Source of the DNA: Amycolatopsis mediterranei
Lineage (GTDB): Bacteria; Actinomycetota; Actinomycetes; Mycobacteriales; Pseudonocardiaceae
Assembly: GCF_026017845.1 (NCBI RefSeq)
Contig: NZ_CP100416.1
Coordinates: 628 to 40,414 of the forward strand
Direction: 5' to 3'
DNA: 39,787 nucleotides
Below are positions 14,900 to 22,652 of this stretch, piece by piece. A program made the translations under genes and the position numbers. The notes under the pieces are model-generated. The model worked only from the letters and a program-made list of their open reading frames with translations. It had not been told where the DNA came from and made no database searches. Each line of letters begins with the position of its first letter. The stretch's first letter is position 1.

Positions 14900-15430
14900 A
14901 TGCGACGACTCGTACTTCTCGCGCCCGCCGTGGCCCTGCTGGCCGGCTGCAGCGCCACCATCGTGACCGGCACCGCGACGCCCAGCCCGCCCTCGGCGTC
15001 CACCGCGGCGGGCACCGGCAGCCTGCCCCCGGACCCCCAGCCGGGGGCGGCCGAGGACTGCCCGTACCTCGACAGCGAAGTCGTGGCCGAGGCGAACGGC
15101 CAGCACGTGTCGAAGGTGCGAGTGTCCGCCGACCAGCCGCACCCGGCGTGCTTCTTCTATCGCCCGGACGGGAAGATCCAGCTCACCGTCCGTGTCTACG
15201 TCGGGGACGCGAAGACGGCGACAGCGCTGGTCAACAAGGCGGCGCCGGTCGACTCGTCCAACCCGGCGAGCGACCCTTCCGGCTGGAAGGGGGGCTATTT
15301 GTCGACCGACGACGGGGCCGTCTACGCGGTCGCGAAGGGGGCGACCGCGGTCATCGCGTCCACGAACCAGAAGCAGAGCGTCAAGGCACGCACAGTGGTC
15401 AAGAAGGCTATCGCTGCCCTGAAGCTCTAG
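14900..15430 (+). CDS. Lipoprotein, DUF2020-like
   Basis: The 176-residue protein has a lipoprotein signal peptide (MRRLVLLAPAVALLAGC, lipobox LAGC, Cys17), a Ser/Thr/Pro-rich linker to about residue 50, then a globular domain starting DCPYLDSEVVAEANGQHV and containing HPACFFYRPDGKIQLTVRV. The Cys pair (DCPYL and PACFF) could form a disulphide. This resembles DUF2020 lipoproteins of Actinobacteria, of unknown function; the family name is from memory. It would be anchored on the outer face of the membrane. ATG 14900 is set by the signal peptide. Confidence 0.8.
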   Translation: MRRLVLLAPAVALLAGCSATIVTGTATPSPPSASTAAGTGSLPPDPQPGAAEDCPYLDSEVVAEANGQHVSKVRVSADQPHPACFFYRPDGKIQLTVRVYVGDAKTATALVNKAAPVDSSNPASDPSGWKGGYLSTDDGAVYAVAKGATAVIASTNQKQSVKARTVVKKAIAALKL

Positions 15431-15576
15431 GTAGCGACCTCCACACGGGTGAGTGATGTTGATCTTGTATTACCCTGTGCGTCACGCGCAGGCTTCGTGG
15501 ACTCGCGCACCGCAGCCACCGGGGACCCCCACCCCGGGGCGGGGCACCAACTCTGCAACGACAAAGGACAAGATTC

Positions 15577-16029
15577 GTGGCTGACACCCTCAAGGAAATC
15601 CTGCTCGACTCCAGCCGTCGCCCGGCTGTCGTCTCCGACTTCGAGACCCTCGTGGACGCCGAGGTCTCGGACAAGGGCGGCGTTTCGGGTGCCGTCGTGA
15701 AGACCAGCTTCGCCGCGGTCAAGAAGATCAAGCCGGGCATCATCCCCTCGGCCGTCGACACGCTGCTGCCGGACTTCGCCTCCGCGCTCGAGCCGTTCTA
15801 CGGTGACTACCGCGCCAAGGGCGGCAACGACTTCGGCGCCTACCTGTCCAGCCGCTCGGACGAGGCCTCCGACGCGCTGCTGAGCGTCACCGACTCGCGC
15901 GCGGAGAAGAGCAGCCGCGACAGCATCAAGAAGGTCTACGGCAAGCTGCGCCCGAACGGCAAGAAGAACGTCGAAGAGGCGCTGCCGCGGCTGGGCCAGC
16001 TGATCGACAAGCACGCCGCCGCCGTCTGA
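15577..16029 (+). CDS. Conserved actinobacterial protein (DUF6918-like)
   Basis: The 150-residue, largely helical, soluble protein begins VADTLKEILLDSSRRPAVVS. It has a central GIIPSAVDTLLPDFASALEP and a lysine-rich end. I recall it as a small conserved family (DUF6918) without known function; the assignment is tentative. No signal peptide or membrane segment is present. GTG 15577 is preceded by AAAGGA (15563-15568) at good distance. The next gene is convergent, across a strong terminator. Confidence 0.75.
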   Translation: MADTLKEILLDSSRRPAVVSDFETLVDAEVSDKGGVSGAVVKTSFAAVKKIKPGIIPSAVDTLLPDFASALEPFYGDYRAKGGNDFGAYLSSRSDEASDALLSVTDSRAEKSSRDSIKKVYGKLRPNGKKNVEEALPRLGQLIDKHAAAV

Positions 16030-16052
16030 TCAGACTGAAGCATCGCAAGACT

Positions 16053-16088
16053 GAAGAGGCCCCCGGCTGCACCCCCGGGGGCCTCTTC
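16053..16088. terminator. Bidirectional terminator between convergent genes
   Basis: GAAGAGGCCCCCGG (16053-16066) and CCGGGGGCCTCTTC (16075-16088) are perfect 14-bp complements around an 8-base loop. It lies between the ends of the DUF6918-like gene and cwsA and can serve both. Confidence 0.85.
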
Positions 16089-16097
16089 GCGTCTTGT

Positions 16098-16634
16098 TCA
16101 GTTCTTCTTTTCGGCGGGCGCCGCGGACGGCGCCTTGCCGTTCGCCTGCGCGGTCGGCTTCGCCGGTTCGGCGGGCTTCGGCGCAGGCGGGGTGGCCTTC
16201 GGGGGCGCCGGGGCGACCGGCGGCTCCTGCTTCGACCGCAGTGCGTAGGCGGCGCCCGCGCCGACCACGACCAGGCCCAGCAGCCACGGCCACTTGCGCC
16301 GGCTGCGGGTGCCCTTGGCGGCCGACTTGGCCTCGGACAGAGCGGCGTAGAAGTCCTTCTTCGCCGCCTTGAAGTCCTTCTTGCCGCGGCGCTTCGACTC
16401 GCCGGCCGCCTTCGCGGCCTTGATGGCGGCCTTCTTCGCCTTGCGACCCGGCTTGCGCAGCTCGGACAGGCGCGCGAGCGCCTCCTGGCGAGCGGCCTTC
16501 GAGCTCTTCTTGAGCTCCTTGCGGGTCAGTTCCGTCTTCTTCGCGAGCTTCTTCTGCGCGCGCCGCCCCTGCTTGACACCCTCGGTGACGAGTTTGTCGG
16601 CGGTCTCGACGGCCTGGGCTGTCGCCCGGGACAT
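16098..16634 (-). CDS. cwsA: Cell wall synthesis protein CwsA-like
   Basis: The 178 residues comprise a lysine/alanine-rich, probably coiled-coil N-terminal region (MSRATAQAVETADKLVTEGV and repeated KK/AK), one membrane helix WPWLLGLVVVGAGAAYAL (115-132) and a Pro/Ala-rich tail. Position and architecture match M. tuberculosis Rv0008c (CwsA), adjacent to ppiA and near crgA. CwsA takes part in peptidoglycan synthesis and cell shape and interacts with CrgA and Wag31. ATG 16634 is preferred over GTG 16643 because GAGG sits about 8 bases before it. Identification rests on synteny and layout, since sequence conservation in this family is low. Confidence 0.75.
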   Translation of the reverse strand: MSRATAQAVETADKLVTEGVKQGRRAQKKLAKKTELTRKELKKSSKAARQEALARLSELRKPGRKAKKAAIKAAKAAGESKRRGKKDFKAAKKDFYAALSEAKSAAKGTRSRRKWPWLLGLVVVGAGAAYALRSKQEPPVAPAPPKATPPAPKPAEPAKPTAQANGKAPSAAPAEKKN

Positions 16635-16723
16635 GGGCTTCACCTCATCATTCGTTTTGACACTGCTCTGTTACCCGTAACCTATCGTGCCCCTTTTTCG
16701 AGCTCCCCGCCGCAGATGGCACG

Positions 16724-17248
16724 ATGAGGTCCGTGAAAGCTACGCTGCACACCAACCAGGGTGACATCCACCTGACCCTGCTCCCCGACCACGCGCCGAA
16801 GACGGTCGCGAACTTCGTCGGGCTGGCGGAGGGCACCAAGGAGTACACCCAGCCCAACGCGGCGGGGACGAACTCCGGCCCGTTCTACGACGGTTCGATC
16901 TTCCACCGGGTCATCGACGGCTTCATGCTGCAGGGCGGCGACCCGACCGGCACCGGCCGCGGCGGCCCCGGCTACAAGTTCGGCGACGAATTCCACCCGG
17001 AGCTGCAGTTCAGCAAGCCGTACCTGCTGGCCATGGCCAACGCCGGGCCCGGCACGAACGGCTCGCAGTTCTTCATCACCGTCGCGCCGACCACGCACCT
17101 GAACTTCCGGCACACGATCTTCGGCGAGGTGGCCGACCAGGAGTCGCGCAACGTCGTCGACGCGATCGCGCGGACCTCGACCGGCCCGGCGGACCGCCCG
17201 CTGACCGACATCGTCATCGAGAAGGTCACGATCGACCACGAAGGCTGA
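16724..17248 (+). CDS. ppiA: Peptidyl-prolyl cis-trans isomerase (cyclophilin)
   Basis: This 174-residue cyclophilin has the catalytic block [19 protein letters not shown] (from about 60), NGSQFFIT near 105-113 and HTIFGEV near 128. It isomerises X-Pro bonds during folding. The sequence follows M. tuberculosis PpiA (Rv0009) closely in the core, including [19 protein letters not shown]. No signal peptide is present, so it is cytoplasmic. ATG 16724 is used; a GTG at 16733 is a possible alternative start. It is divergent from cwsA, with an intergenic gap of about 90 bp carrying both promoters, and is followed closely by the rhomboid gene. Confidence 0.95.
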   Translation: MRSVKATLHTNQGDIHLTLLPDHAPKTVANFVGLAEGTKEYTQPNAAGTNSGPFYDGSIFHRVIDGFMLQGGDPTGTGRGGPGYKFGDEFHPELQFSKPYLLAMANAGPGTNGSQFFITVAPTTHLNFRHTIFGEVADQESRNVVDAIARTSTGPADRPLTDIVIEKVTIDHEG

Positions 17249-17279
17249 GCGGGCCGGGTTTCGGTAGGTTGGTTGCATC

Positions 17280-18239
17280 GTGAACCAACCGCCGAACCCC
17301 GCCGCCGAACAAGCCGCGCTCCCCGGGTGCTGGTGGCACCCGAACCGCCCGACCGGATTGAGCTGTGCCCGGTGCGGGCGTCCGGCGTGCCCGGATTGCC
17401 TCCGCGAAGCCCCCGTCGGCTTCCAGTGCACCGACTGCGTGCACGCCGGCGGGCAGGAGCAGCGCCGCCAGCACCGCGGGTACCAGGAAGCCGGCTTCGG
17501 CCAGCGCACCGTCTTCGGTGCGCGGCTGTCCCGGTCGGTGCTCGTCACCCAGGCCATCCTCGCGGTGAACGTCCTGGTCTTCCTGCTCACGGTCGCCCAG
17601 GCGGGCAGCCTGAACGACAACGACCTGTCTTCGGCCTTCCAGCACGGCGCCCTCTACGGCGATGCGACCCTCGGCCACGGCGAGTGGTGGCGCATCCTGA
17701 CCAACGGGTTCCTGCACTACGGACCCATCCACATCGCGGTCAACATGTTCTCGTTGTGGATGATGGGCCGGTCGCTGGAGCAGGTCTGCGGCCGCGGCCG
17801 CTTCCTGGCGCTCTACTTCGTCTCCATGCTCGGCGCCTCGGCGTCGGTGCTGCTGTTCGGCAACCCCGGCGGGTACCCCGGCACGGTGGGCGCCTCCGGC
17901 GCGCTGTTCGGCCTGATGGGCGCCTACGCGGTCACCGTGCTGAAGCTGCGGCTGAACCCCACCGGCCTGATCATCACGCTCGCGCTGAACGCCTTCATCA
18001 CCTTCGGCATCCCGGGCATCTCGATCTTCGGGCACATCGGCGGCCTGGTGACCGGGGCACTGGTCACCGTCGCGCTGCTCTACGCGCCCGAGGTCGGCCA
18101 GGTGCGCTGGCAGGCGATCGGCATCACGATCATCACGGTCGCGATCATCGGCTTGATCGTCTACCGGGGCTCGCAGTTTTCGCCCGAGACCTGTCAGTTC
18201 GTCCAGTTCCCGTTCGGCCGGTACTACGTCTGCGCCTAG
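17280..18239 (+). CDS. Rhomboid family intramembrane serine protease with N-terminal zinc-binding domain
   Basis: The 319-residue protein starts with a Cys/His cluster (Cys17, His20, Cys29, Cys32, Cys37, Cys40, Cys50, Cys53, His55) like a B-box or zinc ribbon. A rhomboid domain of six or seven membrane helices follows. Catalytic elements are HIAVNMFSLW (Asn155), GASG with Ser206 and GHIGG with His252, the Ser-His dyad. Rhomboids cut substrates within membrane helices. GTG 17280 is close behind ppiA (about 30 bp), so co-transcription is likely. The stop overlaps the end of the convergent PH-domain gene by 4 bp. Relative to the mycobacterial order this gene is an addition between ppiA and the Rv0010c homologue. 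Confidence 0.92.
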   Translation: MNQPPNPAAEQAALPGCWWHPNRPTGLSCARCGRPACPDCLREAPVGFQCTDCVHAGGQEQRRQHRGYQEAGFGQRTVFGARLSRSVLVTQAILAVNVLVFLLTVAQAGSLNDNDLSSAFQHGALYGDATLGHGEWWRILTNGFLHYGPIHIAVNMFSLWMMGRSLEQVCGRGRFLALYFVSMLGASASVLLFGNPGGYPGTVGASGALFGLMGAYAVTVLKLRLNPTGLIITLALNAFITFGIPGISIFGHIGGLVTGALVTVALLYAPEVGQVRWQAIGITIITVAIIGLIVYRGSQFSPETCQFVQFPFGRYYVCA

Positions 18240-18664
18240 CTCCGCAGCGTGCTGAGGACGTCCAGGACGTCCCGCGGGTCCTCGCCGAGGTCGAGCCACC
18301 CGAAGACGTACAGCTCGTCTTCGTGCTCGATCTCGAGCGTGACGCCGTCGCGGCCGAGTCGTCTGGTGGTGCGCAGCCGCGTCCGCGTCTGCGCCCACGG
18401 CAGCCGGTGCGTGCCGCCCAGCGTCCGGGCCACCAGGCCCTCGGTGTCGGCGGCCAGCCGGGGCCGGACGATCGTGGCGTGGGCGGCGAACGCGCCGGCG
18501 GCGACGGCCGCGAGGGCGAACAGCACCAGCCCGCCGCGGTCGCCGGTCAGCGCATCGGTCACCACGCCGGCCAGCAGCAACGCGGTGACCGCCCAGGCCG
18601 ATACCACAACGGCCTGACGAGGCGCCCAGGAGGTGGGGTAGTTATCCACAGGGGTTATCCACAC
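18236..18664 (-). CDS. PH-domain-containing membrane protein (Rv0010c-like)
   Basis: The 142 residues have two membrane helices (about 18-38 and 44-64), then a small beta-rich domain with VRPRLAADTEGLVARTLGG, LPWAQTR and the ending DPRDVLDVLSTLR, as in bacterial PH-domain (PF10756-like) proteins. It occupies the place of Rv0010c between ppiA and crgA. Function is unknown; division or envelope association is suggested only by neighbours. The start is uncertain: GTG 18664 gives MWITPVDNY, but two DnaA boxes overlap exactly these codons. A GTG at 18649 or a more internal start is possible, and no ribosome site stands out. Confidence 0.8.
   Translation of the reverse strand: MWITPVDNYPTSWAPRQAVVVSAWAVTALLLAGVVTDALTGDRGGLVLFALAAVAAGAFAAHATIVRPRLAADTEGLVARTLGGTHRLPWAQTRTRLRTTRRLGRDGVTLEIEHEDELYVFGWLDLGEDPRDVLDVLSTLRS
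18642..18663. promoter_or_regulatory. Two perfect DnaA boxes at the start of the PH-domain gene
   Basis: TTATCCACA occurs at 18642-18650 and again at 18655-18663, same orientation, 13 bp apart. Both match the high-affinity DnaA box exactly. On the minus strand they cover the putative start codons of the PH-domain gene, and a -35-like TTGACG lies upstream at 18699-18694. DnaA binding would be expected to repress this gene or titrate DnaA. Confidence 0.75.
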
Positions 18665-18719
18665 TGGGGATGAGTCACACCGCTGTAATTCGACGTCAAG
18701 CCGCCAACTGGAGTAATAA

Positions 18720-18986
18720 TCAACGCCAGCGCATAGTCATGAGCAGACCCGCGATCATCAGCGCGAACCCGCCGGCGAAGTTCCAGTTGCCCAGGTCGGC
18801 CATCCAGGAGATCTTGTCCCCGGCGATGTAGTTGACCAGCAGCCACACCAGGCCGATCAGCATCAGCCCGAACATCGGGATCTTCCAGGCCAGGCCGGTC
18901 GGGCCTGCGGCTCGCACCTTCACCGGCGTGCGCCGGTCGGCGGGCGGGGTGTACGCGGTCTTCTTGCGGACCTTGGACTTGGGCAT
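18720..18986 (-). CDS. crgA: Cell division protein CrgA
   Basis: The 88-residue protein has a basic N-terminus [15 protein letters not shown] and two membrane helices (about 36-54, [20 protein letters not shown], and 70-86, [15 protein letters not shown]) with NWNFAGGF between. This is the CrgA pattern; M. tuberculosis CrgA is Rv0011c. CrgA is an inner-membrane divisome protein that interacts with FtsZ, FtsQ, FtsI and CwsA, and in Streptomyces restrains FtsZ ring formation. ATG 18986 is preceded by GAGGAA at 7 bases. It is divergent from the sortase gene. Confidence 0.95.
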   Translation of the reverse strand: MPKSKVRKKTAYTPPADRRTPVKVRAAGPTGLAWKIPMFGLMLIGLVWLLVNYIAGDKISWMADLGNWNFAGGFALMIAGLLMTMRWR

Positions 18987-19172
18987 CGTGTGTTCCTCGC
19001 GGTGCTCTTCGGGCTCGTCTGGTGGCGATGTCCCGCTGAGGGTGCGCAACCGGCGCCACGTGCACACGTTAACGTAAACGACCGCAGGAAAGCAGCGGCC
19101 AGGAGTGGTCGGATTTCCCGGACCGTGACAAGGGCGTCACCCAGGGTTCGACGCGGGTTGAGAGGAGCTTGC

Positions 19173-20285
19173 GTGGCTACGCGCGAAGGACCGGACGACG
19201 ACCGGCGCAGACACCCCGGACAGCCCATGCCGCCGCGCGAGCCCATGCCGCCGCGCCGGCCACCGTCACCGGGCCGTTCCGCCACGCCCCCGCGCGGCCA
19301 GGTGCCGCCCCGCCGGCCCCAGCGCGGCCCCCAGGACCAGCCACCCCCGCGTCCGCAGGGCCGGCCGCCCCGCCGCTACACCGGCCCGACCCCGCCGCCC
19401 GGCGCGAACGAGGAGACCGTCATCTTCGCCCCGGTCGGGAAGGGCGGCACGGCGACCGAGGAGAAGTCAGCCCCGGCCCCGCTCGGCAAGGGCGGCGTCG
19501 CGATCCGGACGGCCGGCGAAATCCTCATCACGCTGGGCCTGGTCGTGCTGCTGTTCATGGTCTACGAGCTCTACGTGACCGACCTGTTCTCGGCGGGCAA
19601 GCAGTCCGAGGCGAGTGATCAGCTCGACGGCGAGTGGGCGCACGACCGCACGCTGCATCCCGAGCTGGTCGACGGCAAGGCGTTCGCCCGCATCCACATC
19701 CCCAGCTTCGGCGTCGACTACAACTTCACCATCCAGGAGGGCACGGACGACGCGGCCCTCGAAGTCGGCCCCGGGCACTACAAGGGCACGGCGCTGCCCG
19801 GTGAGCCCGGCAACTTCGCGGTGGCCGGCCACCGCGTCGGCAAGGGTGCCCCGTTCAACGACCTGGACAACCTCTCCTCTTGTGACCAGATCGTGATCGA
19901 GACCTCCGCCGACTTCTACATCTACAAGGTTCTGCCCTACGACGACGAGATGAAGGACTGGGCCGCCGGCAAGGGCGCCGATCCGAAGTGCAAGGGCGTC
20001 TCCACGCTGCGTGATCAGAACGCCGAGGACGGCGGCGCCTACAGCGAGACCTTCGGCCGCAAGGTCGTGCTGCCCAGCCAGGGCACCGCGGTCAACCCGG
20101 TCCCGTACAAGGGTGCCGAAGCGCTGCCGAAGGCCCAGCAGGCCGCGCTGCTCACGCTCACCACCTGCCACCCGCAGTTCTCCGCCAAGGAGCGGCTCAT
20201 CATCACCTCGGTGCTCACCCAGCAGGTGCCGAAGAACCAGGTCAAGGACTACGGCGACCTGCTCTCGAAGATCGGGGAGGCCTGA
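19173..20285 (+). CDS. Class E sortase
   Basis: The 370-residue protein has a long proline/arginine-rich cytoplasmic N-terminus (1-110), one membrane helix (about 114-132, GEILITLGLVVLLFMVYELY) and an extracellular sortase domain. Catalytic residues are His220 (VAGHR), Cys332 (TLTTCHP) and Arg341 (AKERLI). Class E sortases of Actinobacteria attach proteins to the cell wall, typically recognising LAXTG. GTG 19173 is chosen because GAGAGGAG stands 5 bases upstream. The stop TGA overlaps the next ATG (TGATG), so the small membrane protein is co-translated. No sortase substrate gene is seen nearby. Confidence 0.93.
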   Translation: MATREGPDDDRRRHPGQPMPPREPMPPRRPPSPGRSATPPRGQVPPRRPQRGPQDQPPPRPQGRPPRRYTGPTPPPGANEETVIFAPVGKGGTATEEKSAPAPLGKGGVAIRTAGEILITLGLVVLLFMVYELYVTDLFSAGKQSEASDQLDGEWAHDRTLHPELVDGKAFARIHIPSFGVDYNFTIQEGTDDAALEVGPGHYKGTALPGEPGNFAVAGHRVGKGAPFNDLDNLSSCDQIVIETSADFYIYKVLPYDDEMKDWAAGKGADPKCKGVSTLRDQNAEDGGAYSETFGRKVVLPSQGTAVNPVPYKGAEALPKAQQAALLTLTTCHPQFSAKERLIITSVLTQQVPKNQVKDYGDLLSKIGEA

Positions 20286-20440
20286 TGTACGCCTGGATCT
20301 GGCGGAAGCTCCCCGGTCCGTTCGCGGCGAAGCTGACGATGGCGGTCGTGCTGGTGCTCGGCGTGGTCGCGCTGCTGATGTTCGTGGTGTTCCCGTGGCT
20401 GGAGCCGCGGCTGTGGTTCAACGAGGTCGCGGTCCACTAG
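20285..20440 (+). CDS. Small single-span membrane protein coupled to the sortase
   Basis: This 51-residue protein starts MYAWIWRKLPGPFAAK, has one hydrophobic helix (about 18-38) and ends PWLEPRLWFNEVAVH. Its ATG overlaps the sortase stop by one base. Similar small proteins follow class E sortase genes in other actinomycetes, and Rv0012 occupies a comparable position in mycobacteria. Function is unknown; it could stabilise or regulate the sortase. It is too short for usual gene-calling cut-offs, but the coupling, codon bias and helix make it convincing. Confidence 0.8.
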   Translation: MYAWIWRKLPGPFAAKLTMAVVLVLGVVALLMFVVFPWLEPRLWFNEVAVH

Positions 20441-20544
20441 AGCGGAACCCGCGCACCGTGGGTGGTGGGCAACGAGCCTCCGGCGCACCGGCATCGCCCA
20501 CGTGCTGATGCTCGGGGAAGCGCCGGGTACGCCGGAGGTGCGAG

Positions 20545-20937
20545 CTAGCAGTCCCGCAGTTCCGGGCTCTGGTTGAGCAGCTGCCCGCGCGGCGAGACGA
20601 ACGCGCGGTAGCGGTCACCCGCTACTTCGGACTGCTTGAACACGGCGACCCGGTGGCAGTTCTGGAACGCCAGCTTGACGCCGAAGTGCCGCTCGAGGCC
20701 GCCGCGGATCGCGTCGGAGGCCAGCGCCCGCAGCAGCTGCCCGCGGGCGGCCTCGCTCGGCGGTGGGGTCTCGTTGTCGGCGAAGCCGTCGGCCGCACCC
20801 TCGGCGTCGGCGATGACGCCGGTGATGACCTCCCAGGCGTACGGCAGGGATTCCTTGACGCAGGTGACGAACTCGGCGTCGGTGACTTCCCCGCGCTCGG
20901 CCTTCTCCAGCAACGCGGGTGACACGTCCAGGGACAT
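20545..20937 (-). CDS. SCO5389-family conserved protein
   Basis: This 130-residue soluble protein has the strongly conserved family blocks MSLDVSPALLEKAERGEV at the start, ARGQLLRALASDAIRGGLER in the middle, LAFQNCHRVAVF, and SPRGQLLNQSPELRDC at the very end. It matches the actinobacterial SCO5389 family, of unknown function. The C-terminal Cys and the NCH motif are notable invariant-looking residues. ATG 20937 follows GGAGG by 5 bases. It stands alone, convergent with the sortase pair. Confidence 0.88.
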   Translation of the reverse strand: MSLDVSPALLEKAERGEVTDAEFVTCVKESLPYAWEVITGVIADAEGAADGFADNETPPPSEAARGQLLRALASDAIRGGLERHFGVKLAFQNCHRVAVFKQSEVAGDRYRAFVSPRGQLLNQSPELRDC

Positions 20938-21037
20938 CGAACCTCCAGTTTGAGCAGGGCCATCCTCCTGGCTACCGGCCGGGTGGCCCCGCCACAAGAG
21001 AAAACGATGATCATCACCACTTTGGCGGAAGCCCTGG

Positions 21038-21772
21038 TCACTCCCAGCGGAAGAGCTTCGCCGCCAACGCCGTTCCGAGCACCGCGAAGGCGGCCAGCGC
21101 GGCCAGCTGCAGCGGCTGCACGCCGGTCCCGACCCACGCGTCCTGCAGCGGCTGCGAGCCCGGCGGCACGTAGTCGCCGATCCGGCGGAGGGTCTCCGGC
21201 AGGAACGGCCGCGGCAGGTACACGCCGCCGAAGAACATCGTCGGCAGGAACGCGATCATCGCGACCCCGGAGGCCGCCTTCGACGTGCGGGCGACCGCGG
21301 CCGCGATCAGGCCCAGCGCGAACATCGAGACGATCCCGAGCAGCAGCGTCAGCGCGAACGACAGCGGGTGCTTCGGCAGCGGGACGTCGTAGACGGCGTG
21401 GCCCAGCCCCAGCACGAGCACGATGCCCGCCAGCGAAACCGCGACGTGGATCAGCAGCTGCGCGCCCAGCAGGTTGGCCGGGTGCACCGGGGTCGTGGCC
21501 AGCCGGCGCAGCACGCCCTGCTCGCGGTAGGTGGCGACGGCGGCCGGGATCGACTGCAGCGCGAGCATCGCGAGGCTGACGACGATCAGCGACGGCACCC
21601 AGGCGTCGATGAACCGGTACCCGCCCGCGGCCGCGCTGGGCTCGCTCATGCCCGGGATGGCGCCGATCGCGAGCAGCAGGATCGACGGCAGCAGGATGCC
21701 GGCGGCCGCCATGAGCGGCGAGCGGAGGAAGAGTTTCGTTTCGGTGGCGGTGATCTTGGCGAAGGTGTTCAC
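21038..21772 (-). CDS. ABC-2 type transporter permease
   Basis: The 244 residues have a cytoplasmic start VNTFAKITATETKLFLRSP, about six membrane helices, a segment YREQGVLRRLATTPVHPA and the ABC-2 block FFGGVYLPRPFLPETLRRIGD before the last helix. It pairs with the ATPase encoded just upstream; GTG 21772 overlaps that gene's stop (GTGA, 4 bp). The substrate is unknown. The pair is divergent from a histidine kinase and response regulator, an arrangement often used to control drug- or lipid-export pumps in response to membrane stress. Confidence 0.9.
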   Translation of the reverse strand: MNTFAKITATETKLFLRSPLMAAAGILLPSILLLAIGAIPGMSEPSAAAGGYRFIDAWVPSLIVVSLAMLALQSIPAAVATYREQGVLRRLATTPVHPANLLGAQLLIHVAVSLAGIVLVLGLGHAVYDVPLPKHPLSFALTLLLGIVSMFALGLIAAAVARTSKAASGVAMIAFLPTMFFGGVYLPRPFLPETLRRIGDYVPPGSQPLQDAWVGTGVQPLQLAALAAFAVLGTALAAKLFRWE

Positions 21773-22482
21773 CGGGCGCTCCTGGTCAGCGAGACGAACG
21801 CGTCGTCCAAAGTGGATGCTCCGGCGGCGGCGCGAAGCTCGGTCGGGGTGCCGGTGGCGACCACGCGCCCGGCGTCGAAGATCGCGACGCGGTCGCAGAG
21901 CCGTTCGGCTTCGTCCATGAAGTGGGTGACGAGCAGGACCGTGACGCCGGTGGCGCGGACGCCTTCGACGAGCCGCCACGTTTCGCGGCGGGCGTGCGGG
22001 TCGAGCCCGGTGGTCAGCTCGTCGAGGATCGCCAGTTCCGGCTGCCCCACGAGGGCCAGGGCGATCGAGACACGCTGTTTCTGGCCGCCCGAAAGCTTCC
22101 CGAAGTAGCTGCGGGCGTGGTCGCTCAGGTCGAGCTGGTCGAGCAGGACGTCGATGTCGGCGTGCTCCGGGTAGAACGACGCGAACAGTTCCAGCGCTTC
22201 GCGCACGCGCAGTTTCGCGGGCAGCTGGCTTTCCTGCAGCTGGACGCCGACGCGGCGGGTCAGCGCGGTGCGGTCCGTCGCCGGGTCGAGGCCGAGGACG
22301 GAGATCGTGCCGCCGTCGGCCCGGCGCAGGCCCTGGAGGCATTCGACGGTGGTGGTCTTCCCGGCGCCGTTGGTGCCGAGGATGCCGAAGATTTCGCCGC
22401 GCTCGACGGTGAACGAAACGCCGTCGACCGCGACCCGGGTGCCGTAGCGCTTGCGGAGGTCGGTGACTTCGATGAGGGGCAT
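21769..22482 (-). CDS. ABC transporter ATP-binding protein
   Basis: The 237-residue ATPase has Walker A GTNGAGKTTT (from 36), Q-loop VQLQESQLPA, signature KLSGGQKQRVS, Walker B LAILDELTTGLDP (Leu in place of the usual Pro after Asp-Glu) and switch VTHFMDEAE. It belongs to the CcmA/DrrA-like export class and ends DDAFVSLTRS. It is translationally coupled to the permease. It is the proximal gene of the leftward operon, divergent from the two-component system, so the response regulator is a plausible controller. Confidence 0.92.
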   Translation of the reverse strand: MPLIEVTDLRKRYGTRVAVDGVSFTVERGEIFGILGTNGAGKTTTVECLQGLRRADGGTISVLGLDPATDRTALTRRVGVQLQESQLPAKLRVREALELFASFYPEHADIDVLLDQLDLSDHARSYFGKLSGGQKQRVSIALALVGQPELAILDELTTGLDPHARRETWRLVEGVRATGVTVLLVTHFMDEAERLCDRVAIFDAGRVVATGTPTELRAAAGASTLDDAFVSLTRSAR

Positions 22483-22558
22483 GGCTCCGAACCTACGAAC
22501 CGGCGGCCGCGTCCGTAATGACGTTGAAACCCCAGCTCAGGTAGCGTTTTGCTGAAGC

Positions 22559-22582
22559 GGGGGTGGGGTTGGACCCACCCCC
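22559..22582. other. GC-rich hairpin between the ABC operon and the two-component system
   Basis: GGGGGTGGG (22559-22567) pairs perfectly with CCCACCCCC (22574-22582) around GTTGGA. It lies between the ABC start (22482) and the kinase start (22653). It could be a leader structure in the kinase message or one of the short intergenic palindromes scattered through actinomycete genomes. Confidence 0.5.
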
Positions 22583-22652
22583 TTCGTGGGGCTTGGGGCA
22601 GTGCGCGGTCCGACGCCGGTCGGCGAGGATGCCGGGGGGAAGGAGGTGCCGG

